The notes: generated from the sequence alone by a model not told the origin. 64,000 nt of DNA from Cytophagaceae bacterium ABcell3 (GCA_030913385.1 CP133159.1:1696584-1760583); one strand, 5' to 3'; positions 36,065-44,934 are shown, counted from the stretch's first letter. Numbers and translations: made by a program.

Positions 36065-37534
36065 CAATGTCGTTTAGTTAGTGATAATGGTCACAGTTTT
36101 TTATAGTTCATCGAGTGTGGTTTTTTTATTTTTTTAGGTCGATCTACTTTTCTGTCTGGCCTTACAACTTCTTTGGTTCTGGAGACAATATCATCAAATG
36201 CTTTAACGGCTTTTCGGTATTTTCTTTTAAGGAAAATTGGGATAAGCATGTCCATTAAGTTTGCTAAAGCATTTGTCTTATTAGGTTTTTGTTGGTATTT
36301 TCGCTTCTTTTTTCCTTTCTCTTCTTTCTGTTCCTCTTCCTTTTGTTCCTGTTCCTTTTGCTCCTCCTCATATTCAGCCAGGACTTTAGCTTCAATAGGA
36401 TGGCAATATGCTGCACATAGTGTTAAAAGGAAAACTTTGGCATGAAAATCCTGACGTACAGCCTTTGCCGTTTTTCCAGAAAAAGATTCCAGATCAAGAC
36501 GACTTTTCAGTAATTTATAGCACTCTTCCTCATTCCACCGATAATGATAAAGCCGCTTAAACTCCTCAATATCGTATTTTTTTAAATCTGTCAGGGAAGT
36601 ACAAAGTATTTCTGTCTCACCTGTTTCAAGCTTTACTTTTATAAGCCTGCAGTCTATTTCTTGACTGATAATTTCCGGGTATTCACTCAGTTTACCATGG
36701 TCTTTTTTAGGGAGCCGAAACTTCACTATGCGTTCCTGTTCAGGGCTGGCCATCAGACTTTCAACTTCTTTCCACCATTCATTCTCAAGCCTTATGCAAA
36801 ACTCTACCCCCTTGGCTTTAAGCAGAAAAAACAACCAAAAACAAGGATATCCCCTGTCCAGAAGGAGCAAATCGCCCTTTTCAACTTTTTTAAGGTGCTG
36901 TACAAGCAAATCTCTTTCGCTTGAAGCATAAGGTGCTATTTCTGCATCGAGAGTTATGTGATTAAGTACATCATAAAGCATAGAACCCATTGCCATAGAG
37001 CGAGGAGTGCTTGCTTTAGGCCCAAACATATATTCCCCAAATTCTTCTTTTACTGTGGGATGATTTGGAAGTTGAAGACGGGTGCCATCAACAGCAAGAG
37101 TACGCATGCCATGCCATGTGTAATAGGAGGCCTTTTTGTAGAAAAAATCCACACTTATTTCGTTCAACCTAACAAATGCCCATGGATTTAGCTTGGATCT
37201 GGACTGAGAAAGGGCGCTTTTAGTAACCTCGCGAATATTAAAATCGCTATTGGACATTGCTTTGTAAAATCTGTCAAGATCACGTTGCAATGCTGACTTA
37301 AAAGACATGATAAAAACAATTAACTTCCTGATATCCAGCTTTCTTTGTCTAGAGAATACCCTTTCACAGCCGTCTTTAACACGGCTAATGAACTCTTTAC
37401 AGTTAATCTCATGGCTGATATGTTTGGTTAGTTCTTCTCTATAGTCAGAGTTTTTATTAGTCCCTATATACCCCCACAATTTACAAAAAAATATCTTACC
37501 AATACAACAAGAAAAGCTTAACTAAACGACATTG
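36065..37534 (-). mobile_element. IS4-family insertion sequence, 1470 bp
   Basis: Both ends carry the same 16-bp inverted repeat, CAATGTCGTTTAGTTA read inward, and both are flanked by the 10-bp duplication CATGTAATAC. One intact transposase gene fills the element. The perfect terminal repeats and perfect duplication point to a recent insertion. It split a 155-codon membrane-protein gene. Confidence 0.93.
36091..37479 (-). CDS. IS4-family DDE transposase
   Basis: 462 residues. The first Asp lies in TLAVDGTRLQLPNH, the second in GDLLLLDRGYPC, and the catalytic YREK box is complete: Y-(2)-R-(3)-E-(6)-K in YHYRWNEEECYKLLK. The C-terminal region includes a striking EEEQKEQEQKEEEQKEEKGK run before a basic end (RPDRKVDRPKKIKK). 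The only start in this frame near the end is TTG 37479. No stop or frameshift is seen, so it should be active. Confidence 0.93.
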   Translation of the reverse strand: MWGYIGTNKNSDYREELTKHISHEINCKEFISRVKDGCERVFSRQRKLDIRKLIVFIMSFKSALQRDLDRFYKAMSNSDFNIREVTKSALSQSRSKLNPWAFVRLNEISVDFFYKKASYYTWHGMRTLAVDGTRLQLPNHPTVKEEFGEYMFGPKASTPRSMAMGSMLYDVLNHITLDAEIAPYASSERDLLVQHLKKVEKGDLLLLDRGYPCFWLFFLLKAKGVEFCIRLENEWWKEVESLMASPEQERIVKFRLPKKDHGKLSEYPEIISQEIDCRLIKVKLETGETEILCTSLTDLKKYDIEEFKRLYHYRWNEEECYKLLKSRLDLESFSGKTAKAVRQDFHAKVFLLTLCAAYCHPIEAKVLAEYEEEQKEQEQKEEEQKEEKGKKKRKYQQKPNKTNALANLMDMLIPIFLKRKYRKAVKAFDDIVSRTKEVVRPDRKVDRPKKIKKPHSMNYKKL

Positions 37535-37544
37535 CATGTAATAC
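37535..37544. repeat. 10-bp target-site duplication (right) of the IS4-type IS
   Basis: CATGTAATAC, identical to 36055-36064, follows the right terminal repeat. Confidence 0.9.
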
Positions 37545-37931
37545 TGGTAAAAATACCATAGTCATTAGTATTAACAGCCCTAGGTATACAAGCTGCCTAA
37601 TGTTTGCGGCTAAATCCCTTGTTTTTCTGTCGTTATGGTTCCTTATGTCCTTGTGCCAAAAACTTTCAATATTTAGGTACTTGTTTCCCTGTAGATTTGG
37701 TAAAAAATACTGGTGTTTAGTGTGCAGTTCCGGATCAATTTTTTTTAGATAGTTGGAAGCTTTTGCATAGAGAATGTATTGGAAAATGGCACTTATAAAA
37801 AATATTGCAGCAGCCAGATATACGCTTACTGTTATTTCTATAAACCAAGTTATTATAATTGCTCCGATGATAAATGTTTTATAGGTTTTAAGGTTAAGCA
37901 TGTGATTTTATGTGTAGCCGATTATTGAATG

Positions 37932-38642
37932 TCAGTCAAAGACATTGGCAACAGGTTTGGCTAGCCCTATTTTAAAGCCGATATGCCCGAAAGGCATTAG
38001 GGTTGTGCCTCTTTCCTTTTCGTATGGAACATATGATGCTTGTGTTTCAGTGGCTGTTCGGTAATATGTCTTATCTACATTCTCGTACCAAAAAGCTATC
38101 ATGCGCACGCTAAAGCCATAATAAAGTTTTGCGTTTAGGAACCGTTTCCCATTCATTTTGCCATGTTTGTGGTGCCCATATAAAAATTTTATACCTGTTA
38201 TATTTATTCTTTCGGTTCTTCTAGCCGAAAAACCAGCCCGGCTTAAACTATAGGTTATGTGCTTGTTATTTAGCCATAAGAACCTGTTAAAGATCTCTGC
38301 TTGAAAATAGTATCGCCTTCTTTTTTTTAGATACAAAGAAGGCGCCAAAGAGAGGTAAATGCCATTCAGGTTTCTGTTTGTCATAGTGAAGATTTCATAA
38401 GACGCAAAGGCTCCTGTTCCAGTAAATATACTATCTTGTCCTTTGATAGGAAACTTATACCCTAAGGAATATGAAATGGACCAACGTGGTGCGATAAACT
38501 GCTCCTTAGTGAATATTAGCTCCCCTACAAAAAGCTGAGTGGGTAAAACATAATAGCCGTCACCTAATATTAAAGAAGGTTTTTGCTGCGCCCAAAGGTT
38601 GGAGAAAAAACCACTCAAAATAAAAACAAACAATATTCTCAT
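37932..38642 (-). CDS. Secreted or outer-membrane protein of unknown function
   Basis: 236 residues with a clear signal peptide (ILFVFILSGFFSNLWAQ). The mature part alternates aromatic and polar residues (YYVLPTQLFVGELIF, WSISYSLGYKFPI, YYGFSVRMIAFWYE) in short strands, which suggests a small beta-barrel or other beta-rich envelope protein. I do not recognise a family. It ends 30 bp before the start of the interrupted membrane-protein gene on the same strand, so the two probably formed one operon. Confidence 0.65.
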   Translation of the reverse strand: MRILFVFILSGFFSNLWAQQKPSLILGDGYYVLPTQLFVGELIFTKEQFIAPRWSISYSLGYKFPIKGQDSIFTGTGAFASYEIFTMTNRNLNGIYLSLAPSLYLKKRRRYYFQAEIFNRFLWLNNKHITYSLSRAGFSARRTERINITGIKFLYGHHKHGKMNGKRFLNAKLYYGFSVRMIAFWYENVDKTYYRTATETQASYVPYEKERGTTLMPFGHIGFKIGLAKPVANVFD

Positions 38643-39026
38643 AGTTTATAAGGTATAAGACTGGTTTGGGCGTCTGATTGGATGCTTCTCCTGTATTCTT
38701 TTTTTACTCAAGTTGTTTCGTTATAAAAGTATTTTATCTGGATTATGCATTAGATTTTGCCAAGCAATAGAAAGTTCTAATGAATATTTCAGGTTTGATA
38801 AGACTCTATAAGGATTAATACTTCTATTTTTTCTTCAATATACTATCAGGTTTCGATAGATTCAAGATGTAAAACATTTTGTTTGTAAAGTTTTTTAGTA
38901 AGGGAGCGTTGGGCTGTGTTTGTGGTATTTGAGTCTTTCTGTGTTTAAAAAAAATGCACTTACGGATTATGTCATTCCTTTTTTTGTAGTAACTTACACA
39001 AATGATTTTTTTTAAAGCCATTCAAT
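38643..39026. other. 384-bp intergenic region between divergent genes
   Basis: It holds a copy of the dispersed palindromic repeat at 38739-38797 and A/T-rich sequence that should contain promoters for both flanking genes. A 65-codon reverse ORF (38824-39021) has no family pattern and is low-complexity, so I do not call it a gene. Confidence 0.6.
38739..38797 (+). repeat. Dispersed palindromic repeat, copy B (most complete)
   Basis: It starts GGATTATGCATTAGA, has a TTTTGCCAAGCAATAG middle and ends GTTCTAATGAATATTTCAGG. The flanking pieces ATGCATTAGA and TCTAATGAAT form opposing arms of a hairpin (one mismatch; copy C keeps TCTAATGCAT). It shares this text with copies at 6445, 51072 and 53773. 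Confidence 0.7.
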
Positions 39027-39818
39027 ATGAAACTGACCTATTATCATGTAGATGCCTTTTCTTCTGAGCCGTTTAAAGGTAATCCGGCAGCAGTATGTGT
39101 TACCGACAAACCTTTAGATGATGTTGTGATGCAAAAAATTGCAGCGGAGTTTAACCTTCCGGCTTCTACTTTTCTGTATCGTGACCTAAATGGTTGGCAT
39201 ATTAGGTGGTATGCACCCGGAGCTGAAATTAAGTTATGTGGTCATGGATCTATTGCTGCTGCTAAAGTTCTGTATGAAGAAGGGATTGTCCCCATAGATA
39301 ATGAACTGGTTTTTGTTTCTAGAGACCAAGTAGAAGTTTTAGCCCAGCGCAAGGGCGAAAAGCTGTCTATTAAGTTGCCGGTGATTCCTGCTTATGAAAA
39401 AATAGATTTGCCTGATGATATAAAAGAAGCTTTTGATGCTAAAATTATTTGTGCTACAAAACATCAGAATGGTTATTTGCTGCAACTGGGTTCTGAGCAA
39501 GAGGTGAGGGGGCTTGTGCCAAACTTTCATGTTCTTGCCCAATATAAAGCAGTATTTATTGTTACCGCTAAAGGTGTAAAAGATTATGATTTTGTTTCCA
39601 GGGTTTTTGTGCCTTTTGCAGGTATTAACGAAGACCCTGTAACTGGTTCCGCTCATGCGTGCCTAGCTTCTTTTTGGTCAAATGAAACGGGGAGAGATGT
39701 TTTTAAAGCTTTTCAGGCGTCTGCAAGGGGAGGAGTAATAGGACTACAAGTGGAAGGAGACCATGTAACGCTTTCTTCAGAGGCATACATCATGGGAAAG
39801 GGTTATATAGCAATTTGA
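39027..39818 (+). CDS. PhzF-family isomerase/epimerase-like protein
   Basis: 263 residues. It begins YYHVDAFSSEPFKGNPAAVC, the conserved PhzF start with the active-site glutamate position nearby (FNLPASTFL, where the Glu of the usual NLSETAF motif is replaced by Ala). It continues with IRWYAPGAEIKLCGHGSIAAA and DPVTGSAHACLASFW. PhzF acts in phenazine synthesis, but most bacterial paralogues have unknown substrates. Loss of the usual Glu suggests a divergent or non-catalytic member. It is a single gene ending at a strong terminator. Confidence 0.88.
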   Translation: MKLTYYHVDAFSSEPFKGNPAAVCVTDKPLDDVVMQKIAAEFNLPASTFLYRDLNGWHIRWYAPGAEIKLCGHGSIAAAKVLYEEGIVPIDNELVFVSRDQVEVLAQRKGEKLSIKLPVIPAYEKIDLPDDIKEAFDAKIICATKHQNGYLLQLGSEQEVRGLVPNFHVLAQYKAVFIVTAKGVKDYDFVSRVFVPFAGINEDPVTGSAHACLASFWSNETGRDVFKAFQASARGGVIGLQVEGDHVTLSSEAYIMGKGYIAI

Positions 39819-39835
39819 TAAAGTAGAGCAAACCA

Positions 39836-39863
39836 AAAGAGGCTGTCTTTGGACAGCCTCTTT
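39836..39863. terminator. Bidirectional terminator
   Basis: A perfect 12-bp stem (AAAGAGGCTGTC / GACAGCCTCTTT) with a four-base loop lies between the convergent PhzF-like gene and the small reverse gene at 39886. Confidence 0.88.
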
Positions 39864-39885
39864 AAATAAATGAGGTTATCTGGGG

Positions 39886-40092
39886 TTAGTTGTTTTCAGG
39901 GTTTAGGCCACAGTTAGCATTGCTGTCGGTGTGAACAAGGGACTTGATAGATTTCATGATCTTATCGGCTTCAATAATCTCAAGCATATATTTATTGATA
40001 TCCCCTTTCTGCATCATTTGGTTAGCTCTTTTCATTGTTAGCTGATAAGCTTTGTAAAAACTTCTTAATTTTACTTTTTTGATCAGTTCCAT
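39886..40092 (-). CDS. Small helical protein of unknown function
   Basis: 68 residues with a basic, amphipathic helical body (IKKVKLRSFYKAYQLTMKRA and KYMLEIIEADKIMKSIKSLV) and a polar tail with one Cys. No family recognised. It lies 23 bp from a strong terminator that suits its 3' end, which supports it as a real gene, and a 183-bp upstream gap could hold its promoter. Possible role unknown. Confidence 0.55.
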   Translation of the reverse strand: MELIKKVKLRSFYKAYQLTMKRANQMMQKGDINKYMLEIIEADKIMKSIKSLVHTDSNANCGLNPENN

Positions 40093-40275
40093 AGGCTAGT
40101 TTTCTAAAGGGTTCTTTAAGAAACATTCATATAAATAACTGACTTTTCTTCTTATTAATTGTGTATTGGTCAGTTATCATGCTGATTTTAATCAATTTTT
40201 AATTTTGTTTAATAAATTTGTCCTGCTCGGAAAACCACTGCGCTGTTTTCTGTAGTAAGTTATAAGAAAAATTTT

Positions 40276-40890
40276 TTAGTCAAAGAAAGGAGGAAGGTTG
40301 GGATTTTGATAGTGATGGAACAGCAGTTTTAGCTGGCTTTCTGAAGTCCTGCCTGTGCTTAGGTCTGGTAAATTTTCTATAGAGAAAAAATCAATTTGTA
40401 GGGTTTCGGGGCCTAATGTCGGTGTTCCTCCGGTTATCTCGCAGAAAAAGAAGATCTTATAAAAATGGAAAAGACGAGGAGGGTAATTGTGTTTGCGCCT
40501 GTCCAGTACGCCCGCAAGTCTTATTATATCTACATCAAAACCACTTTCTTCTTTTACCTCTTTTATGGCATTTTGGGAAGGGGTAAGGTTCACGTCCGCA
40601 TAACCACCAGGCAATGTCCACTTTTTATCATCCCACGACTGTACTAAAAGGATTTTGCCGTTTTTGAAAACACCGCTTCTTACATCAGTTTTTGGGGTTA
40701 GGTAACCAGCGTCTTTGTCCAGGATGTCCGTTAGGAGGACAGGGTCTACGTTTGATATTTCTTGAATTATTCTTTCCGAGAGTGTTTGTAGTTGACTATA
40801 TCTTTCTTGGTCAAAAGGGTCAGTGGCAAAATGAAGTCCGGCTTGTGAGATACTCTGCATTTCTCTGATCCATTCCATCCATTTTTCCAT
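40276..40890 (-). CDS. Nudix hydrolase with N-terminal Nudix-associated domain
   Basis: 204 residues from ATG 40890; a longer frame to 41001 adds an unlikely aromatic leader. The first 60 residues (MEWIREMQSISQAGLHF) match the helical N-domain of the CDP-choline/ADP-ribose pyrophosphatase-like group. The Nudix box is GGYADVNLTPSQNAIKEVKE then ESGF: the usual first Glu is Leu and the REUxEE Arg is Lys, while the metal-binding EVKEE is intact. It hydrolyses some nucleoside diphosphate derivative. It is divergent (69 bp) from the next small ORF. Confidence 0.82.
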   Translation of the reverse strand: MEKWMEWIREMQSISQAGLHFATDPFDQERYSQLQTLSERIIQEISNVDPVLLTDILDKDAGYLTPKTDVRSGVFKNGKILLVQSWDDKKWTLPGGYADVNLTPSQNAIKEVKEESGFDVDIIRLAGVLDRRKHNYPPRLFHFYKIFFFCEITGGTPTLGPETLQIDFFSIENLPDLSTGRTSESQLKLLFHHYQNPNLPPFFD

Positions 40891-40959
40891 AATTAATTTG
40901 GTTTTAGTGGTATAATTTTTGTAGTTTTTTGTTACAATATAAATATAGGAAAACTGGTT

Positions 40960-41142
40960 ATGAAAAAAATAGATAAATACAGGTATAAGTATAGGTTGCA
41001 AGACCTCTGGCTTATTACTTTACCTATGCTTTTGGCGTCTGTTTTTTATATTTTACTGAATATGTTGTTTATGAAATTTTCCGAGAGGTACCACTTTCCG
41101 GCATTTTATCAGTTTAAGGACTTTATCAACAACTTGTGGTAA
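40960..41142 (+). CDS. Possible small membrane protein
   Basis: 60 residues: a basic start (MKKIDKYRYKYR), one long hydrophobic helix (LWLITLPMLLASVFYILLNML) and an aromatic tail. It is in a 362-bp gap between the Nudix and cbpA-like genes. No family is recognised and no strong ribosome-binding site is seen, so it might also be a chance frame. Confidence 0.4.
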   Translation: MKKIDKYRYKYRLQDLWLITLPMLLASVFYILLNMLFMKFSERYHFPAFYQFKDFINNLW

Positions 41143-41252
41143 AAGCGTAAGTTAGGGCATCCTGAAAAGCGTCCTAAGTTATAGCCTGATATCTTTCCTA
41201 GGCCTCAAACATTATTAAAATGTGTGGCTTTTTTATATAAAAGGAGGAGGTT

Positions 41253-42134
41253 ATGGCTAAAGACTATTATAAGACATTGGGGGTGGATAGAAATGCCTCT
41301 GCCGATGAGATAAAGAAAGCATTCCGGAAAACTGCTGTCAAGTACCATCCTGACAAGAACCCTGATAATCGCCAGGCGGAAGAAAAGTTTAAGGATGCCA
41401 ATGAAGCTTATAAGGTTCTGAGCGATCCTGAGAAGAGGAAACAGTATGACCAATATGGAGAATATTGGAACCTTCATGGTGAACAGCAAAAACAGTGGCA
41501 GCAGGCCGGCGGTCAGCAAGACTTCTCAGATATGTTTGGAAACGGCGGGTATGCTGACTTCTTCGAATCATTTTTTAATAAATCAGCAGGTGGGGGAAGT
41601 GGCAGAAGAAGTTCTTTCCGTGGACAAGACCTGCATGCAGAAATTGACATTTCCTTAGAAGAGGCCTTTCATGGGGCCATACGGTATTTTACACACCACG
41701 GGCAGTCTTTGAGTATTAAATTAAAACCAGGTATTAAGGACGGTCAAACCCTCAAAATTAAAGGGAAAGGCGCTAAGGGGGTGCAAGGAGGGGCGTCTGG
41801 TGATTTATATATCCGTATAAATGTGCTTCCTCACGATAGGTATGAAAGAAAAGGGGACGATCTTCACTGTTCATTACATGTTGACCTGTATACCGCTGTA
41901 CTTGGTGGCAAAGTTACATTTTCCGCTATTTCTGGTAACTTGGCTGTAAATTTACCTCCTGAAACACAAAACGATAAAAAGTTACGCTTGCAGGGCAAAG
42001 GGATGCCTGTTTACAACACTGCTGACGCTTTTGGTGATTTATTCATCACTATTAAAGTGGATTTACCTACTAATTTGAGCGAAGAAGAACGTGCCCTGTT
42101 TCGAAAACTCCGTAGTTTAAGAAAAAGTGGTTGA
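41253..42134 (+). CDS. Zinc-free DnaJ-family co-chaperone (CbpA-like)
   Basis: 293 residues. The J domain has [16 protein letters not shown] (HPD about 34-36), followed by a short Gly/Gln linker and two C-terminal beta domains ([33 protein letters not shown]). There are no CxxCxGxG repeats, unlike dnaJ at 16870, so it is a type II/CbpA-like co-chaperone. An unusually strong ribosome-binding site for this phylum, AGGAGG, lies at 41242-41247. It is a single gene. Confidence 0.9.
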   Translation: MAKDYYKTLGVDRNASADEIKKAFRKTAVKYHPDKNPDNRQAEEKFKDANEAYKVLSDPEKRKQYDQYGEYWNLHGEQQKQWQQAGGQQDFSDMFGNGGYADFFESFFNKSAGGGSGRRSSFRGQDLHAEIDISLEEAFHGAIRYFTHHGQSLSIKLKPGIKDGQTLKIKGKGAKGVQGGASGDLYIRINVLPHDRYERKGDDLHCSLHVDLYTAVLGGKVTFSAISGNLAVNLPPETQNDKKLRLQGKGMPVYNTADAFGDLFITIKVDLPTNLSEEERALFRKLRSLRKSG

Positions 42135-42421
42135 CATTTTTCTGTTTGCCGTTTTATGAGTGGAGAGGATTATTCCCTTTCTCACATTTTATGTAGCTGA
42201 TGTTGAGTTTTTTGCTAAAAATGTTGGTTTTATTACCTGCTCCTGTTCTATTTTATTAACATTTTTTTGTTGAAAACATACTTGCAAATATAATCTGTTA
42301 TTGTGAACAAAATCATTTAAACTGATGTTTTGAAGACGTACCAGGGTTAGGTCTTTGTTTTGATTCGGATGAATATTACATTAGTCTCTTCTGGTGTTAA
42401 TCTTTAAACTCTAGTTTTATT

Positions 42422-42841
42422 ATGATTAATATTTCTTCTGATTCCCGTAATGCAAAATCAGGTTTTCTTGCAGATATCGCAAGGTTGTGTAGGATTATAG
42501 AAAATAACAGCAAGGCAAGTGTTACCTATCGGAAAGGTCAGGAGGTTTTTCATGAAGGTACCCGGCCGATGGGGGTATACTTCATTAAACGAGGCAAAGT
42601 GAAAACTACTTCTGCCGGTCCTTTTGGGGAGGAAAAAATTGTGGGCATTCTTAATGCTTTTTCGTTTGTAGGGTATCAGGAGTTGATGGAAGGTGAGACG
42701 TACCAATGTACGGCTACGGTTATTGAGCAAGCTGAAATTTATTATATCAGCCGTGAAAAGTTTTTGGAGCTTGTTGAAAATGAGTCCGAGCTGTTAAATC
42801 GTATCATGAATGTCCTGCGGTATGAACCTGTGGCTGTGTGA
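42422..42841 (+). CDS. Cyclic-nucleotide-binding-domain protein without a DNA-binding domain
   Basis: 139 residues covering a Crp/Fnr effector beta-roll: VTYRKGQEVFHEGTRPMGVY (about 35-54), IKRGKVKTTSAGPFGEEKIV and the phosphate-cassette region GYQELMEGETYQC, which lacks the classical RxS-type Arg for cAMP. The chain stops at the C helix (SELLNRIMNVLRY) with no winged helix. It could be a sensor acting by protein contacts or a truncated regulator. It has 287 bp of upstream sequence with no other gene. Confidence 0.72.
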   Translation: MINISSDSRNAKSGFLADIARLCRIIENNSKASVTYRKGQEVFHEGTRPMGVYFIKRGKVKTTSAGPFGEEKIVGILNAFSFVGYQELMEGETYQCTATVIEQAEIYYISREKFLELVENESELLNRIMNVLRYEPVAV

Positions 42842-43289
42842 TCAGGTATGCAATTAAACGCAGAAATGCATTTTAAGTAAAGGTTGTTTGTATGTAGGTT
42901 ATGCAATAGGATTTGTCTTAAAGCAGCAAAGAACAAAAACAAAGGCGTATTTGTAATTCTTTTACAAGATACAAGCGCAATTAGTACAAGACGTGAAGTT
43001 CTTGGTTCAATTAAGTCAAGGCCTAGTGCATACCCTTTGAAAATTAGTGATTTAACCTAAAATGTACAATAGACATAATTTAGGTTTATTGGAAAGCCTC
43101 TGTTTGCGCAGGGGCTTTTTTATTTTCAGCTATGATGGACGGCTTTTTTTACAGTGAATGAATAGTTGCAGGCGGGGCTTTTTCTGAAATTTTTTTAATC
43201 TAATTAGGATAAAGGGCAGAATTTATTAATTACGATTGCGTATCAAATAATATACTGTTTTCTTTGATATGTTATTAAAAATTGAAACT
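42842..43289. other. 448-bp intergenic region
   Basis: No gene seen. A hairpin terminator lies at 43093-43121 and GGTTATGCAATAGGATTTGTC at 42898-42918 may be a weak 5' fragment of the dispersed palindromic repeat. The rest is A/T-rich and probably contains the promoter of the following eIF1-like gene. Confidence 0.5.
43093..43121 (+). terminator. Hairpin terminator
   Basis: Arms AAAGCCTCTG and CAGGGGCTTT (one T.G wobble) with a six-base loop, followed by TTTATTTT. It lies 250 bp after the cNMP-domain gene; the sequence between is uncertain, so a short unseen transcript could end here. Confidence 0.7.
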
Positions 43290-43634
43290 ATGGCTAAGAA
43301 AAATAAAGGACGATCGGGGGTAGTGTATTCTACTGATGAGAATTTTGAATATAACTATCAGCAAGAAGAGGAAGCTGAGACCTTGCCACCTCAGCAGCAA
43401 AACCTCAAGGTTATGCTTGATAAAAAATCAAGAGGGGGGAAGCAGGTGACATTGATTACGGGTTTTGTGGGCAAGGATGATGACTTACAAGCTCTAGGAA
43501 AACTGTTAAAGAGCAAATGCGGTGTAGGTGGTAGCGCCAAAGATGGTGAAATTATCATTCAAGGTGATCACAGGGACAAAGTATTGCAGATTTTGGAAAA
43601 AGAGGGCTATAAAGCAAAGAAGGCTGGAGGTTAA
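43290..43634 (+). CDS. SUI1/eIF1-like translation factor (YciH family)
   Basis: 114 residues from ATG 43290 ([19 protein letters not shown]), preferred over an earlier TTA/ATG frame at 43269 because the [13 protein letters not shown] start is conserved. The SUI1 core is [15 protein letters not shown] followed by GTGGSxKDGEI-like [21 protein letters not shown], the ribosome-binding loop pattern. Bacterial homologues of eIF1 are small RNA-binding proteins of uncertain role. Single gene, 102 bp before the universal stress protein. Confidence 0.9.
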   Translation: MAKKNKGRSGVVYSTDENFEYNYQQEEEAETLPPQQQNLKVMLDKKSRGGKQVTLITGFVGKDDDLQALGKLLKSKCGVGGSAKDGEIIIQGDHRDKVLQILEKEGYKAKKAGG

Positions 43635-43736
43635 GTTCTTCATTTCCTGCTTTATGCTGTTGGGGATTTAACAATATAAAATATTGACAGGTTATTTTAT
43701 AAGGATAGATGGGTATATCTGTTAAAATATGTCAAT

Positions 43737-44930
43737 ATGAAAAGAGTTTTAGTGCCTACCGACTTTTCGGAGTTTTCCGATTATGCAATAGCGGTAGCAA
43801 AGTATATAGCAAAAAAGAAAAATGCAATTATAAAGCTTCTTCATGTTATCGAAGAACCATATACTCCCAAATTTTCTGCTACGGGAGATATGGTTTTTGA
43901 AGATGATATGCATAAAATATTCATCCTAAAACTTATGGAGAAAACTACCAAAAGGCTCCATAAGCAAGCAGAAAAAGTAAGTGCAGATGGCATAAAATGT
44001 GAGACCGATGTTGTTATAGATCGCGCTTATACCGGAATCAATAATGAAGTGGAGGACAGTGAAGCCGGTCTGGTGGTTATGGGCAGCAAAGGGACAGGAA
44101 GTGATATCGACGACTTCTTTATCGGATCAACGGCGGAGAAGGTAATTAGAAAATCTAAAGTTCCTGTATTGACCGTTAAAAGCAAGCCCGAAGACTTCCG
44201 GCTTAAGAATATCGTTTTTGCATCTGACTTTGAAGAAGATATTACGCACTTGTTGCAGCGGGTGGTGAAGTTTGCAGAAATTTTCAATGCTAAACTTCAT
44301 TTGCTTCGTGTCAATACTCCGGGTAAGTTCTTGTCATCTTCTATGTCAAGAAGTAAGATCGATGAGATTATTAGAAATTATGGGCTTGATAACAATTACT
44401 CTGTTAATGTGTATGCCGATAGTAGTGAGGAGGAGGGGATCCGAAACTTTGCTTCTGAAATAGATGCCGACCTTGTAGTCCTTGGCACGCATGGCCGTAC
44501 AGGTTTTTCTCAGTTCTTTAAAAGCAGTATTGCCGAAGATGTTGCAGGTCATTCGGCATTGCCAGTTTTGACCTACAATATCCCTTATGAGGAAACCGAA
44601 CGGAAAGCAGAAACGGAGGAAGGCACTGCTAAGAAGCCTGTGTCGGAAAAGGGTAAACAAGCAGAAGGTAAACCTAAAAAAAGCAAACCTTCAGTTGCCA
44701 AACCTGCTCGGTCTGCTGGCAAAAAATCGGTAAAAGGTGCCGTTCCTAAGAAAGTTTCTGAAAAGGGAAAGACTTTGCCTTCGGACGACAAAAAAACAAC
44801 ACCGGCAAAACCAGCAGCAAAAACTTCAAAAAAGGTCGCAGAGCCGGTTGAAAGGAAGACCAAACACCGAGATGCGCTTAAGAGGGAAACAGGGACTTCT
44901 TCTAAAAAGAAAAAATCTGATAAGGAATAG
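43737..44930 (+). CDS. Tandem universal stress protein with a lysine-rich C-terminal tail
   Basis: 397 residues. Two UspA domains: 1-148 (VLVPTDFSEFSDYAIAVAKY, nucleotide loop GSKGTGSDIDDFFIGST) and about 155-282 (VFASDFEEDI, GTHGRTGFSQFFKSS, where the final GS of the ATP motif is SS). The tail 289-397 is disordered-looking with 31 Lys and 5 Arg in 109 residues plus many Ala, Pro and Ser (KKPVSEKGK, KPKKSKPSVAKP), like histone H1 tails. The tail suggests DNA or RNA binding (inference). It is followed by a 13-bp perfect hairpin. Confidence 0.85.
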   Translation: MKRVLVPTDFSEFSDYAIAVAKYIAKKKNAIIKLLHVIEEPYTPKFSATGDMVFEDDMHKIFILKLMEKTTKRLHKQAEKVSADGIKCETDVVIDRAYTGINNEVEDSEAGLVVMGSKGTGSDIDDFFIGSTAEKVIRKSKVPVLTVKSKPEDFRLKNIVFASDFEEDITHLLQRVVKFAEIFNAKLHLLRVNTPGKFLSSSMSRSKIDEIIRNYGLDNNYSVNVYADSSEEEGIRNFASEIDADLVVLGTHGRTGFSQFFKSSIAEDVAGHSALPVLTYNIPYEETERKAETEEGTAKKPVSEKGKQAEGKPKKSKPSVAKPARSAGKKSVKGAVPKKVSEKGKTLPSDDKKTTPAKPAAKTSKKVAEPVERKTKHRDALKRETGTSSKKKKSDKE

Positions 44931-44934
44931 ATTT

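Larger units (their letters stand above)
35954..37901 (-). pseudogene. Membrane protein gene of 155 codons interrupted by the IS4-type element
   Basis: The 5' part (37901 to 37535) encodes 122 residues with two TM pairs: TFIIGAIIITWFIEITVSVY and AAAIFFISAIFQYIL near the start, then LVYLGLLILMTMVFLPVL. The 3' part (36064 to 35954) encodes 33 further residues ending in a charged tail EKLEKAKQILSDYEEKVGK. Removing the IS and one 10-bp duplication joins codons CAT-GTA-TTA without a shift. As it stands the 5' part runs into the IS and ends after five foreign residues (AMSFS). The family is not recognised. The promoter side is intact, so a truncated protein may be made. Confidence 0.85.

Noticed and set aside
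38824-39021. 65-codon reverse ORF in the gap before the PhzF-like gene
   Set aside because: No family pattern, low-complexity Lys-rich sequence, and it would leave no room for the PhzF promoter; the gap is explained by promoters and a repeat copy.
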